64,000 nt of DNA from Acidimicrobiaceae bacterium (GCA_905182565.1 CAJJCB010000022.1:1-64000); one strand, 5' to 3'; shown: positions 53,121 through 62,597, numbered from the stretch's first letter. Notes: a model not told the origin generated them from the letters alone. Translations and numbers: made by a program.

Positions 53121-54179
53121 ATGAAACTCAATAACCTGCGAACTGGTCTTACATTTGATGATGTCCTTCTAGTTCCTCAAAAATCAACTATCCGTTCGAG
53201 GCACGATGTTTCTTTAGAAACTACATTTTCTAGAAACATTGAACTTGCAATTCCAATATCCGCAGCGAATATGGACACTGTCTGCGAATCAGAAATGGCT
53301 ATTGCTATGGCAAATTTAGGTGGAATTGGAGTAATCCACCGCTTTATGACCATGACGGCTCAAGCTAATCAAATACGTTTAGTTAAAGATCAAGGTGATC
53401 TTCTTGTTGGCGCTGCAATTGGTACAGATCACGACATGTTAGATAGATCAAGAGAATTAGTCGACTCCGGTGCTGATGCACTTGTACTTGACATAGCGCA
53501 CGGTCACGCAGATCATGCGATCCAAGCTGTTGTTGAACTAAAAAAGATGTTTAGTTCTATCGATGTCATAGCTGGCAACGTGGCAACTCGCAAAGGCGCA
53601 GAAGATCTCGTACGAGCAGGAGCTGATGCCATCAAAGTTGGAGTCGGTCCCGGCGGAGTTTGCACAACGAGGCTCGTGGCTGGAGTGGGAGTCCCTCAGC
53701 TAACAGCAATCGACGACATTACTGGCATCGATGTCCCAATAATTGCAGATGGGGGAATCCGAACCTCAGGTGATATCGCTAAGGCTCTAGCGATCGGCGC
53801 CAATAGCGTCATGATCGGGAGCCTCCTTGCTGGAACTAAGGAAAGCCCCGGTGAGATAGAGCAGGGTCCCACTGGATTGAGGAAACGTATACGAGGTATG
53901 GCGAGTTTTGAAGCTGTAGAAGCTAGAGCTGAGCGTCAAGGCGAAGATCTAGACGAACAATTTTTTGAACAACGAGCCGCTGAGGGTGTCGAAGGAACAG
54001 TCCCATACCGAGGGGAAGTTTCAAAACTAATATGGAACCTGCTTGCAGGTCTTCGAAGCTCAATGAGTTATAGCGATTCTACTACTTTGAAAGACTTCGC
54101 TAGAAAATCAGAGTTTATTCGTGTTACACCACTCGGATTTCCTGAGAACACTCCCCATGCAACCACCAGGACTACCTAA
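53121..54179 (+). CDS. IMP dehydrogenase/GMP reductase family enzyme lacking CBS domains
   Basis: A 352-residue TIM-barrel enzyme of the IMPDH/GMPR family, from the ATG at 53121. [13 protein letters not shown] opens it; the catalytic Cys is in [34 protein letters not shown] binds phosphate; [14 protein letters not shown] and [11 protein letters not shown] close it, resembling IMPDH more than GMPR. The CBS pair normally inserted near residue 95 is absent (the chain goes from IHRFM to LLVGAAIG in about 20 residues). Whether it oxidises IMP or reduces GMP is unsettled. Its TAA is directly followed by the queF ATG. Confidence 0.85.
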   Translation: MKLNNLRTGLTFDDVLLVPQKSTIRSRHDVSLETTFSRNIELAIPISAANMDTVCESEMAIAMANLGGIGVIHRFMTMTAQANQIRLVKDQGDLLVGAAIGTDHDMLDRSRELVDSGADALVLDIAHGHADHAIQAVVELKKMFSSIDVIAGNVATRKGAEDLVRAGADAIKVGVGPGGVCTTRLVAGVGVPQLTAIDDITGIDVPIIADGGIRTSGDIAKALAIGANSVMIGSLLAGTKESPGEIEQGPTGLRKRIRGMASFEAVEARAERQGEDLDEQFFEQRAAEGVEGTVPYRGEVSKLIWNLLAGLRSSMSYSDSTTLKDFARKSEFIRVTPLGFPENTPHATTRTT

Positions 54180-54533
54180 ATGACCCAAAATCAAGTCGAC
54201 GAGCTAATTGCTCTAAGTAACCCATACCCGAATCGTGACTATCAAGTGCAGTGCAGCACTCCTGAACTAACTTGCGTTTGCCCGGTGACCGGGCAGCCTG
54301 ACTTTGGGACAGTCACTATGACCTATGTCCCAGATCAAACAATAGTTGAGCTGAAATCTTTGAAAATATACTTAGGAAAATTTCGAGATCAAGGAATACA
54401 TCATGAAGGAATTACTAACAAAATCCTCGATGACCTTGTATCGCTTCTGTCTCCACGTTCGATGACTATCGAAACAGACTGGCTGGTTCGAGGTGGAATT
54501 AGGACGGTAGTCAAAGCTTCACATACTGCTTAA
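54180..54533 (+). CDS. queF: NADPH-dependent 7-cyano-7-deazaguanine reductase QueF (type I)
   Basis: A 117-residue unimodular QueF that reduces the nitrile preQ0 to the amine preQ1 in queuosine synthesis. The catalytic Cys is in LTCVCPVTGQPDFGT; VELKSLKIYLGKFRDQGIHHE is the QueF signature (ELKSLK with the HHE). Length and layout match the YkvM group. It begins on the base after the stop of the IMPDH-like gene, suggesting coupled production of purine nucleotide and preQ1. The gluQ gene elsewhere in the window fits a queuosine-using cell. Confidence 0.95.
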   Translation: MTQNQVDELIALSNPYPNRDYQVQCSTPELTCVCPVTGQPDFGTVTMTYVPDQTIVELKSLKIYLGKFRDQGIHHEGITNKILDDLVSLLSPRSMTIETDWLVRGGIRTVVKASHTA

Positions 54534-54534
54534 A

Positions 54535-55698
54535 CTAGAGATTCGGAAGAATACCCTCTGCAAATCGCTGAATCTGCTCAGTGGTTTTAGAATAATTATC
54601 TCCAGGCATATTTGGGAAAATAACTAAATTTTCTAAACCTCCAAGTTCTTCCCGGTAAGCCTCAATGCTTTCAAGAACGTCATCCGCAGTTCCAATGAGC
54701 CAAGTCCGGTTGTCGATAGACTGTTCAAGAGTCGGAATTAAACCAGCTGCGAACGGTTCATTATCTTCGCCCACGTACCCGCGACTCCACCCATACGGTC
54801 CTAAAAATTTCCAAAACTCATCATGCCCGGGTCGTACCGATGCCGCTGCAGCCTCATAACTATCTTCGATACACACGCTTACAACTAGCTTCCTATGCTG
54901 GCCTGGCTGAAGTTCAACTCCGTTAGCGTTCTGCCACAAATCCCCGAATCGTTTCCACCATTCAGCGAGCACGCGATAATTCTTCAGCCAAAAAACACCC
55001 CCATAACCTTTTTTAGGGACAGCCTCTAACGTCGGCGGGCTAGTCACCGCCTGCCAAATTTCGTATGGGTATATAGGGCGGGGTATTAACGAAAGAGTTT
55101 CAACAAACCCTCCGCGATCAGGTATCCCTGCTGGAGGGAACTCATAAACCGACCCATGATAACTAAACGTTTCATTGTCCAGAGCTAAACGAACTACTTC
55201 AACTGCTTCATCAAACTGTTTCCGATTGAATTCATCGGCGGACATTGCCTCTGGGTTATCAAAAGAACCTATTTTAGTTCCAAGAGACTCAGCTTCTCTG
55301 GGCACTGTGCCTCTGCCAAGGCCTAAAATACCCCGACCCCCGGATATGTTATGCATGGCCGAGAAATCTTCAGCTAGGCGCAGTGGGTGCCATTGGCCAA
55401 CCACATTAAACATTGTTCCTATTCGTATCTGTTCAGTTCTTTCTGCAAGGACGCTTCCAAACAACAATCCGTTGGGGATGACCTCATAACCTTCATGCTG
55501 GAAGTGGTGCTCAGTAAGCCAGTAGCTATCAAAACCCAGCCGATCTGCTTCTACTCCTATTTCTAGAAGTTGCTCAGTAGCTCTCCAGGCTTCGGCGGAA
55601 CTGTACCTTCGGTCCGTAGCTAGAGGCAGTCCAGCTCCAGCATCATCCATTTCGACACCGCCGAACAGGAAAACTCCAGTCTTCATGCTTTTACCCAA
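54535..55698 (-). CDS. LLM-class flavin-dependent oxidoreductase
   Basis: A 387-residue bacterial luciferase-like protein. Early blocks GVEADRLGFDSYWLTEHHF and TEQIRIGTMFNVVGQWHPLR, then the FMN loop GGRGILGLGRGTVPREAE. It probably oxidises a small organic compound with FMNH2 and O2. GKSMKTG at the start offers a second ATG at residue 5. It lies downstream of an NMT1-type ABC importer on the same strand (167-base gap), so it may act on the imported compound. It ends one base after the queF stop on the other strand. Confidence 0.85.
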   Translation of the reverse strand: MGKSMKTGVFLFGGVEMDDAGAGLPLATDRRYSSAEAWRATEQLLEIGVEADRLGFDSYWLTEHHFQHEGYEVIPNGLLFGSVLAERTEQIRIGTMFNVVGQWHPLRLAEDFSAMHNISGGRGILGLGRGTVPREAESLGTKIGSFDNPEAMSADEFNRKQFDEAVEVVRLALDNETFSYHGSVYEFPPAGIPDRGGFVETLSLIPRPIYPYEIWQAVTSPPTLEAVPKKGYGGVFWLKNYRVLAEWWKRFGDLWQNANGVELQPGQHRKLVVSVCIEDSYEAAAASVRPGHDEFWKFLGPYGWSRGYVGEDNEPFAAGLIPTLEQSIDNRTWLIGTADDVLESIEAYREELGGLENLVIFPNMPGDNYSKTTEQIQRFAEGILPNL

Positions 55699-55865
55699 TC
55701 ATTTTAGAAACACCACGTAGTGAAAGTAGCAGAATATTCAAAGACCAGAGCCTTTGGTACTGATCAGCACAAACAATGTCGGCTTGCTTAGAATCAACCG
55801 CTCGAGGCGAGTAGCTGCGATTGCTGCAACGCTAGCTACCCACCCTCAAACAATAAACTTTGGGC

Positions 55866-57038
55866 TCAACGACCAATCGTTGGGTCTATGAACCTATTTG
55901 TAACTAGATCAGATGCTGACAACCCCGCAGAAACCTTTATCGAAGGGACTTTCGAGTCAATAATAGAAATCACTTTATTTACTCGGTCCAAGTCAAAGTT
56001 ACCAAGAATGTCATCATCGCCGTTAGATACGATTCCTAATGAGTCCATCATCGATACGGTATTCGCTATTCCTTCGGCACTCAGTTGCCAGAACGTATCC
56101 AAATCAATTACCGCTTGCAGTATCGCTGCGCTTGTAGCTTCGGGATCGTTCTGAAAGTCAACAGCCGATTGCTGAACTAATGGAACCAAGGCGTGCAAGC
56201 AACTTTCAGCTTGAGCATCGAGGTCTTTGTCAAGAATCGCAAGAGGGCCTTGGTATATCGGATATCCGGCATCATGAATTAGTAGAAATTCGACTGGTGT
56301 ACCCCAGTCCGCAAAAGAATTTTCATAGTTATAAGGTTCTTGAGTAGCAAATCCTTGCTGAATTATTGCGCCGCCTTCAGCTATGAAACGAACCGGTCCG
56401 CCATCATATGAAGGATCCAGTTGCGACTCATCAACGATCCCTGCACCTACTAAGTACTCAGTATAGGAAGCGCCGCCAAAGTGATTAATGACTGCACCGG
56501 TTCCTTTTACGTCATCCCACGAAGAAATATCATAAGTCTGCGGATCCCACATAATGATTTGAGGATTGATTTCGAATGGGGTCATCACAGCCGTAGAAGG
56601 AAAATCTTCATAGTTCAGAATGGCTTCATCGCTATTGACATACCCAAGGAAAATACTTGGGTCAGTAGCCATTAAAGCCACGGTTGGTTGAAAGCCTATA
56701 AATGGTCCACCAGCTCGGATCTCAACGGTCATGCTTGGATCAGCTGCTAACACACCTGTAAAGCGACCAGACTCTGGATCAATACTGCCATCTCCAGCGG
56801 TTAAATTGTATAAAGCACCATGCTCAGCCTCAGGAAACCAATCTGTTTGGAACACTATTGGATTCGGGCAATCGCTCAGAGATCCCATAGCGTCATCTGA
56901 CGCTTCCTCAGTCACATTGTTAGATGCGGGCTCGGCAGACACTGCTGAGGATGAGGAATCATTACTATCTCCGCATGATGCGGCAAAAGCCCCAAAGGCA
57001 AGCAATAGCACAAAAGCAAACTGCGTTTTTTTAGTCAT
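55866..57038 (-). CDS. ABC transporter substrate-binding lipoprotein (NMT1/THI5-like)
   Basis: From the ATG at 57038 a signal peptide (FAFVLLLAFGAFAASCGD) has a lipobox with Cys22; the frame is open to 57119 but the signal sets the start. A Ser/Asn-rich linker leads to a periplasmic-binding fold beginning IVFQTDWFPEAEHGALYNLTA. This resembles NMT1/SsuA/TauA-type binding proteins for thiamine precursors, pyrimidines, sulfonates or nitrate. It delivers the ligand to the permease/ATPase encoded just upstream on the strand. Confidence 0.87.
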   Translation of the reverse strand: MTKKTQFAFVLLLAFGAFAASCGDSNDSSSSAVSAEPASNNVTEEASDDAMGSLSDCPNPIVFQTDWFPEAEHGALYNLTAGDGSIDPESGRFTGVLAADPSMTVEIRAGGPFIGFQPTVALMATDPSIFLGYVNSDEAILNYEDFPSTAVMTPFEINPQIIMWDPQTYDISSWDDVKGTGAVINHFGGASYTEYLVGAGIVDESQLDPSYDGGPVRFIAEGGAIIQQGFATQEPYNYENSFADWGTPVEFLLIHDAGYPIYQGPLAILDKDLDAQAESCLHALVPLVQQSAVDFQNDPEATSAAILQAVIDLDTFWQLSAEGIANTVSMMDSLGIVSNGDDDILGNFDLDRVNKVISIIDSKVPSIKVSAGLSASDLVTNRFIDPTIGR

Positions 57039-57177
57039 TAGGTCTTTAGCCCTCCTGAGGCTTAGCGTAGTTTTTGCCGAAATTGTCTCAGAAAAAAAAA
57101 CATCGGCATACAGATTCAAACAGAAACAAAGTTACAACGTTGTGATTTAATAATATGTTCTTAAAATTTCTTCAAAT

Positions 57178-57975
57178 TTAGGCACCGTCGTGCCATGCAC
57201 CAGTTATTACGCGTCCGATAAATCCAAACACTTGGAACATAGCTATTCCCAATAACGCAGATAATATTATGCCTCCAATTAACATTTCAGTTTCCAAAAA
57301 ATTGGTGTAGTCACGAATTTTTATTCCAAGGCCCTTCTGGCCCCTCCCAAAGAAAAAATCGCCAACGATCGCCCCAATAACCGACAGACCAGCCGAAATT
57401 CTGAAACCTGTAAACATTGCCGGCAGTGCTGCGGGAAAGTGCAATTTTCTCAGACGCGTCAGCCGAGGAGCGTTATGAAGCAGAAACAGATCTCCATGTC
57501 CGCGCTCGGTGGACTTTAGACCAAATAAGGTATTCGTAATTATTGGGAAAAGGCTAATTATTACGCAAACGATAACTCGACTCTTAAACCCGAAACCCCA
57601 CCTCAGACCAATCAACGGCACCAATGCAAGAATGGGAACAGTCTGCAACAAAACAGCATACGGATAAAAAGACCGTTCAATCCACTTAGCTTGGCTCATA
57701 AGAACTGCAAACAAAATTCCTACTGCCATGGCTATTACTAACCCAACACCGGCCACTTTCGTAGTAACCCATGTAGCTTTCAGCAGCTCAGTTAAATTCG
57801 ACAAATCACCAAATACAGTCTGAACTACGGCGTGTGGGTATGGGGAGGAAATATTTCTCTCCGTTGGTCCAACTAAAGCAGAATATCCATACCAAGCTCC
57901 AACGAACGTTAAAAACACTAAAGCTGGGGGGCCTCCCGTGCCTAGCCATCCATATCGTAAACTTGTCTTACTCAT
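57178..57975 (-). CDS. ABC transporter permease (SsuC/TauC/ThiX-like)
   Basis: A 265-residue inner-membrane permease with about six membrane segments. The cytoplasmic EAA-like loop lies around DLFLLHNAPRLTRLRKLHFP followed by AALPAMFTGFRISAGLS, the usual motif of the nitrate/taurine/pyrimidine importer group. Its start overlaps the ATPase gene by four bases, so the two are coupled. Confidence 0.9.
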   Translation of the reverse strand: MSKTSLRYGWLGTGGPPALVFLTFVGAWYGYSALVGPTERNISSPYPHAVVQTVFGDLSNLTELLKATWVTTKVAGVGLVIAMAVGILFAVLMSQAKWIERSFYPYAVLLQTVPILALVPLIGLRWGFGFKSRVIVCVIISLFPIITNTLFGLKSTERGHGDLFLLHNAPRLTRLRKLHFPAALPAMFTGFRISAGLSVIGAIVGDFFFGRGQKGLGIKIRDYTNFLETEMLIGGIILSALLGIAMFQVFGFIGRVITGAWHDGA

Positions 57976-58721
57976 GAATGCCCATCTCTCAAAGCCTGGG
58001 AGATGGTACCGCTGAGCTCTGCAAACAGCGGGTCGTATCGTAACTCTTCACTTCGGGGGTACTCGAAGGGAATTTCAAAGTCACCAACAATTCGTCCTGG
58101 CCGGTCGCTCATCACTAAGACTCGCGTCGACAAAAAAGTGGCTTCTGAGATTGAATGCGTTATAAACAAACCACCGAACCGCTCACGCAGAAATAATGCA
58201 ATTAGTTCATCGTTTAAACGCTCACGCGTAATTTCATCGAGTGCTCCGAATGGTTCGTCAAATAAGAATAAACCAGGGTGCAGCGTCAATGAGCGAGCCA
58301 AAGAAACTCTCATCTTCATTCCGCCGGAAAGACGAATCGGATGATGTTTCTCAAATCCTGAAAGTCCAACTAGTTCAATCGCCGCTGCAGCGTTCTCCCG
58401 TCGTGCCTGTTTATCAACACCTTCAAGCTCCATAAACAGCTCAATATTCTTCTGAACAGAACGCCAAGGTAAGAGAGTTGCGTCTTGAAACACATAACCA
58501 ATATTTTGGTCATCGAGTTCCACTTGCCCTTCAGACGGGCTTAAGAGTCCACTGGCAATACGTAGCACAGTAGATTTCCCGCAACCTGATGGTCCCACAA
58601 TGCTAACAAACTCACCTGGTCGCACAGTCAGCGAGACCTCATCCAGAGCCTTGGTCCCATCTGGAAATACCATGGAAACCTTGTCGAAGGTAAGAGCGGG
58701 AGCAGAAGTTAAACTAGTCAT
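57972..58721 (-). CDS. ABC transporter ATPase (SsuB/TauB/ThiZ-like)
   Basis: A 249-residue ABC ATPase. Walker A GPSGCGKST, Q-loop YVFQDATLLPWR, signature LSGGMKMRVSLARSL, Walker B LFLFDEPFGALD and the H-loop IFITHSISEATFLS all follow the family order, with the DATLLPW form typical of the nitrate/sulfonate/taurine group. It powers the adjacent permease. Cotranscribed with the deaminase upstream (86-base gap) and the permease (overlap). Confidence 0.93.
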   Translation of the reverse strand: MTSLTSAPALTFDKVSMVFPDGTKALDEVSLTVRPGEFVSIVGPSGCGKSTVLRIASGLLSPSEGQVELDDQNIGYVFQDATLLPWRSVQKNIELFMELEGVDKQARRENAAAAIELVGLSGFEKHHPIRLSGGMKMRVSLARSLTLHPGLFLFDEPFGALDEITRERLNDELIALFLRERFGGLFITHSISEATFLSTRVLVMSDRPGRIVGDFEIPFEYPRSEELRYDPLFAELSGTISQALRDGHS

Positions 58722-58807
58722 TAGTTCTCACTATCTAGTCCTAGTTCAAACCAGCCAGTAGTCATAATGAATCAGCAGATTTTTTATCATTATCATCAAT
58801 AATTCTA

Positions 58808-60073
58808 TTAAAAATCCCTAATCATCTCGGTAACAGACGTAGTCCTCACTACAACCTCGCCATCGCGTATAACAACTCTGTCGGTTGGAGCGGTCGCAAT
58901 CAACTCGCGAACCGTGCTCACAGGCGCAGCGACCAGGCTAGCTTTTAAACCAAGTTTGTATCCGCACAGGGGCAGGCCCATCACAATTCGAGAAGAATCT
59001 GTTACCAAATCCAGTCCACTTTCTACTGATTGGTGCGAAGCTACTACTGCAAGCGCCGCCGTTTCGAGAGCATCTGCTCGACCCATAGTATTAAAGGGAT
59101 CTTGAACATTGTCGCCTCCGGCCCCAACGACAACCCCTTCGTCACGTAGCAGACTTATAGGAGTGATTCCTCGAGGAGGAGCAGTAGGGCGATCGCGTGC
59201 CTGTAAAAATAAATTAGTTTGAGGTAACGAAACCACATTGATTGAGGCCTCTTTGAGCAAACTCGCTATAGATCGTTGTCGTTTTGGCTCCAGGACACTC
59301 AAACTTACGCAATGGCTAGCTGTAACCGCTTGATTAAAACCTTTTTCCAACACTGCTCGACCCAAGACAACGACAGAAAGCATTGCCGGATCCAAAGTCT
59401 CATCCATATGAAGATCTAAAGGTAGTTGAGCTTCAAGTGCTGCATCTATCGCAACAGCTATGGCCTTCTCGGGATCACTATCTAAATGCGGACAACCTCC
59501 CACAACATCCACACCTCTTTCGATCGCCTTCTGTAATGATTTCCTATTTTCTTTTCCTTCTTGGCCGCTAATTGGAGTAGCTACAAGTGCAACAATTTGC
59601 AGATCAATTAGCCCTGACAATTCTTCACGTAGCCGACACAAAGCATCGACGGCAACTAATCCTGCATTCGCGCCAACATCCACGTGTGTGCGAACTGAAA
59701 GAGTTCCGTTTGCTAACGCCATCCTTAAGACTTTTCGTGAGCGCTGATAAATTTCTTCTTCAGTACGATCTCCATAGCGGCTCTGCCAAGCCCTGATAGC
59801 TCCTTCGAGATCTCCTCGCTCGTTAGTGATTATGTCCGCTGTTAAGGCCTTATCAAGGTGTGCGTGAGGATCACAAAAAGCAGGAACAACAAGCTGTCCA
59901 CCTAAGTCGATATCAACCTTCGTTTTTCCTGGGCTCAGATGTTCTACAACCACACCATCAAGAACTTTAAGGTCCACTAGCTCCCCGCTAGGGAGCTTGC
60001 TATTTCCTATAACAGTAATCACACTAAGCACGGTAGCCGCATCATGTCTGCAGGCCGTATCATCTAATCGCAT
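58808..60073 (-). CDS. Cytosine-deaminase-like amidohydrolase (CodA-type)
   Basis: A 421-residue metal-dependent deaminase. Metal ligands: CDPHAHLDKAL (HxH), LDLHMDET and ASHCVSLS (His), and GGDNVQDPF (Asp), arranged as in CodA and related deaminases; DVVGGCPHLDSDP is the substrate loop. It probably deaminates cytosine, isoguanine or a similar heterocycle. The frame opens at the ATG 60073, but GTG codons at 60031 and 60022 are better placed before the family's start. Divergent from the flavoprotein gene, whose ATG overlaps this one (CATG). First gene of the ABC operon. Confidence 0.83.
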   Translation of the reverse strand: MRLDDTACRHDAATVLSVITVIGNSKLPSGELVDLKVLDGVVVEHLSPGKTKVDIDLGGQLVVPAFCDPHAHLDKALTADIITNERGDLEGAIRAWQSRYGDRTEEEIYQRSRKVLRMALANGTLSVRTHVDVGANAGLVAVDALCRLREELSGLIDLQIVALVATPISGQEGKENRKSLQKAIERGVDVVGGCPHLDSDPEKAIAVAIDAALEAQLPLDLHMDETLDPAMLSVVVLGRAVLEKGFNQAVTASHCVSLSVLEPKRQRSIASLLKEASINVVSLPQTNLFLQARDRPTAPPRGITPISLLRDEGVVVGAGGDNVQDPFNTMGRADALETAALAVVASHQSVESGLDLVTDSSRIVMGLPLCGYKLGLKASLVAAPVSTVRELIATAPTDRVVIRDGEVVVRTTSVTEMIRDF

Positions 60074-60662
60074 GAAGGCGCTAATTCTATATGCTAACCC
60101 CGACTCAGATAGCTATAGCGCCGACCTTAAAGCCTCAGCGAGTAAAGGTTTACTCGCAGCTGGACATGATGTTTCAGAAATAGATTTATATGCCATGAAT
60201 TTCCAGGCGGCCATGAGCCCGGAGGAAAGGCTTCGATACCATGATGCCGATCCAATTGTTGACCACCAGATTCAGGAACAAGCAGATCTTGTAGCAGCAT
60301 CACAAATCCTAGTTTTTGTCTACCCCACTTGGTGGTTCGGTATGCCGGCGGTTCTTAAGGGATGGTTCGATCGGGTAATGATTCCAACGGTGGCATTTGA
60401 TATCAACCCTGAAACAAAACTGATTGAGTCAAAGTTACGTCACGTGCGACGGCTAGTCGGGATAACTACAACAGGATCTCGTAAATGGCAAAGCTTCTTG
60501 ATAGCTGATACGGGCAGATGGCTGATCTGCAGAGCCATGCGGCTACTTTCCCATCCGAACGCTAGAAGTACCTGGCTACATTTTGATCGCGTAGACCAGA
60601 GATCTTTTCGACAAAGAGAAATGTTTCTGAAAAAAGTAGAAATTAAGCTCAGTCGCTTATGA
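60072..60662 (+). CDS. NAD(P)H-dependent quinone reductase/flavodoxin-fold oxidoreductase
   Basis: A 196-residue NQO1/MdaB/KefF-type flavoprotein from the ATG at 60072 (MKALILYANPDSDSYS); the frame extends upstream to 59997. FVYPTWWFGMPAVLKGWFDRV is the signature block around the flavin isoalloxazine; GITTTGSRKW lines the cofactor. The next gene overlaps by four bases and is a paralogue. Substrate unknown; quinone or azo compounds are typical. Confidence 0.87.
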   Translation: MKALILYANPDSDSYSADLKASASKGLLAAGHDVSEIDLYAMNFQAAMSPEERLRYHDADPIVDHQIQEQADLVAASQILVFVYPTWWFGMPAVLKGWFDRVMIPTVAFDINPETKLIESKLRHVRRLVGITTTGSRKWQSFLIADTGRWLICRAMRLLSHPNARSTWLHFDRVDQRSFRQREMFLKKVEIKLSRL

Positions 60663-61264
60663 GGTTTGGAAACACGTTAGGTAAAAAATGTTTGGTTGTG
60701 CATGCCCATCCGCTTCCAAGCTCATTTAACACAGCTCTTAGAGATGCAGTACTGGAGTCGCTCAGCCTCGAAAAACGAGAAGTGATCAGTATTGACCTCT
60801 ACGAAGAAGGGTTTCGACCCGAACTGAGTATCGAAGAAAAAATCGGGCATTTGAATCCAATAGCTAAAAAACCTCTTATCAACGATCACGCAGAAAAATT
60901 ACAGTGGGCTGATCATTTAATTTTAGTCCATCCAACTTGGTGGGGCGGAGCTCCCGCAATGTTGAAAGGATGGTTTGACAGGGTATGGGTTAACGAAGTT
61001 GCTTTCACTCTTCCTCCCGGTAAGGCCAACATCAAAGGTCTGTTGTCAAACATCCGCAGAATTTCAGTTGTCACAACCCATGGCTCTGGTCCTTTCAGAA
61101 ATAGGTTGCAGGGTCTTGGTAGCAAAAGAACACCGCTTCGAGGCCTTCGTCTCCTCTGCCATAAACGATGTAAGACAGATTGGTTGGCCATGTATTATTT
61201 GGACCGTTCTGACTTACTCAGAAGAGATGAATTTTTAGAACGAGTTCGAAAGCGTTTTAGCTAA
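60659..61264 (+). CDS. NAD(P)H-dependent quinone reductase/flavodoxin-fold oxidoreductase (paralogue)
   Basis: A 201-residue NQO-type flavoprotein clearly homologous to its upstream neighbour: CLVVHAHPLPSSFNTALRDA, LILVHPTWWGGAPAMLKGWF, then VVTTHGSGPF. The ATG lies inside the previous gene's stop region (ATGA overlap). The tandem pair may work as a heterodimer or serve two substrates. It converges on the creatininase gene 28 bases away. Confidence 0.87.
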   Translation: MRFGNTLGKKCLVVHAHPLPSSFNTALRDAVLESLSLEKREVISIDLYEEGFRPELSIEEKIGHLNPIAKKPLINDHAEKLQWADHLILVHPTWWGGAPAMLKGWFDRVWVNEVAFTLPPGKANIKGLLSNIRRISVVTTHGSGPFRNRLQGLGSKRTPLRGLRLLCHKRCKTDWLAMYYLDRSDLLRRDEFLERVRKRFS

Positions 61265-61292
61265 AAGTCTTTCTCTCTGAAATAAGACTGGT

Positions 61293-62066
61293 TTACAAAA
61301 ACGAAAATTTTGACACTTCTTCTAGTTGCTTACCTACGAACTCTATAGCCGCAGCAAAAAGCTCTTGTCCCGCTGCGCTCGTGGCCCCGGTCGGATCACC
61401 GATATGTCCATCTTTGCCAAAATCGCTCGCCAGCCAACCAAACGAAGTCGTACCTCCAAAACGCACGTACTGATTCTTACTCAACTCTTCGGGAATATTG
61501 CGTGAAGCACTCTTCATATCGACGAGCTCAGGACACAGATGCAGCATTACAGACGTTTCTTCGTACCCTCCATGAATTCCCATCCCCATTTCGTTCGAAG
61601 GTGAATGCCCTCCCTGATCTGGTGGAATGAATGGGTGCATCAAGAAAGTCATTAAGCCGTGTGCTGCTCGAAGATCACGGCACGCAACGTTCAGTAATGA
61701 AGAGTTGCCTCCATGGCCGTTAACAAAGACAACTTTTCGAATCGGGGTTTCTTTGATCCCATTTCCAAGATCATCAAGTACCGCAAGTAAAGTTTCTGCA
61801 CGAAGAGACAACGATCCAGCAAAGCCAACATGCTCATTAGATTTACTAACAGCTATCGGTGGAAGAGCCCATAGATCTAGTTCTTCGCCTCGCTCAGCGA
61901 TAATCCTGGACACAGTAGTTTCAGCAATGACCAAGTCAACGCTTAACGGTAAATGCGGGCCATGTTGCTCAATCGCCCCAACAGGAACGAGGAGAATAGA
62001 TGAAGAGCTAAGTCGATAACTGATATCAGTTGATTTCAAATCTGCGAAATTCCGAGACATTTTCAT
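61293..62066 (-). CDS. Creatininase family protein
   Basis: A 257-residue metal-dependent amidohydrolase of the creatininase fold. Metal and substrate residues appear in VPVGAIEQHGPHLPLSVDLV (E-Q-H and the Asp), FVNGHGGNSSLLNVA (HGGN) and GIHGGYEETSVML (Glu). The family opens lactams or cyclic amides, including creatinine, formamide-linked intermediates and the mycofactocin precursor. Beside a purine-type phosphoribosyltransferase and a deaminase, a heterocycle degradation role is plausible. Confidence 0.87.
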   Translation of the reverse strand: MKMSRNFADLKSTDISYRLSSSSILLVPVGAIEQHGPHLPLSVDLVIAETTVSRIIAERGEELDLWALPPIAVSKSNEHVGFAGSLSLRAETLLAVLDDLGNGIKETPIRKVVFVNGHGGNSSLLNVACRDLRAAHGLMTFLMHPFIPPDQGGHSPSNEMGMGIHGGYEETSVMLHLCPELVDMKSASRNIPEELSKNQYVRFGGTTSFGWLASDFGKDGHIGDPTGATSAAGQELFAAAIEFVGKQLEEVSKFSFL

Positions 62067-62093
62067 AAAAACTGCGCTCCCGATAGCTATTCG

Positions 62094-62597
62094 CTATGCA
62101 TCTAGAACAACAGACCCCTTTCTTGGGTTCACTAATGGTGTCTCCGTGGACCAAGGAAAGTTAATCCACTTATCTGTATGTTTCCACACATATTCACAGT
62201 CCACTACCGACTGAGGCTTTTGATAAAGAACGGCCGAACGCACATCAGCTACTTCACCTAAACAATGTTCACGCACCAAGGCCAATGTGTGCCCCGTATC
62301 TGCAACATCATCAGCAATTAACACTTTCAGATCTCTGAGATCAACCATGTCAACATATGGAGGAAGCATTACAGGAACTTCGAGGCGCTCGTCTACCCCC
62401 GTATAGTACTCCACGTTCATTACATACAAATTTTTCACCGATAGCGCGTAGCCAAGCGAACCAGCGATAAAGAGACCTCCTCGAGCAATGGCTAATACTA
62501 TGTCAGGTCGGTACTCATCATCCGCTACAATCTGAGCGAGTGCCCGAGCGGCAGAACCATATTTTTCCCAATTAAGTTCTTCACGGTCGCTATTCAT
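62094..62597 (-). CDS. Purine-type phosphoribosyltransferase (Gpt/Hpt-like)
   Basis: A 167-residue type I phosphoribosyltransferase from the ATG at 62597. The PRPP loop is VLIADDVADTGHTL (DDVADTGxTL) and the early loop IVLAIARGGLFIAGSLG the Gly-rich phosphate site; the layout resembles xanthine-guanine and related enzymes. GAGGAG lies four bases before the ATG; the frame is open to 62651. Likely transfers phosphoribose to a purine or analogue. Next on the strand is the creatininase (27-base gap). Confidence 0.87.
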   Translation of the reverse strand: MNSDREELNWEKYGSAARALAQIVADDEYRPDIVLAIARGGLFIAGSLGYALSVKNLYVMNVEYYTGVDERLEVPVMLPPYVDMVDLRDLKVLIADDVADTGHTLALVREHCLGEVADVRSAVLYQKPQSVVDCEYVWKHTDKWINFPWSTETPLVNPRKGSVVLDA

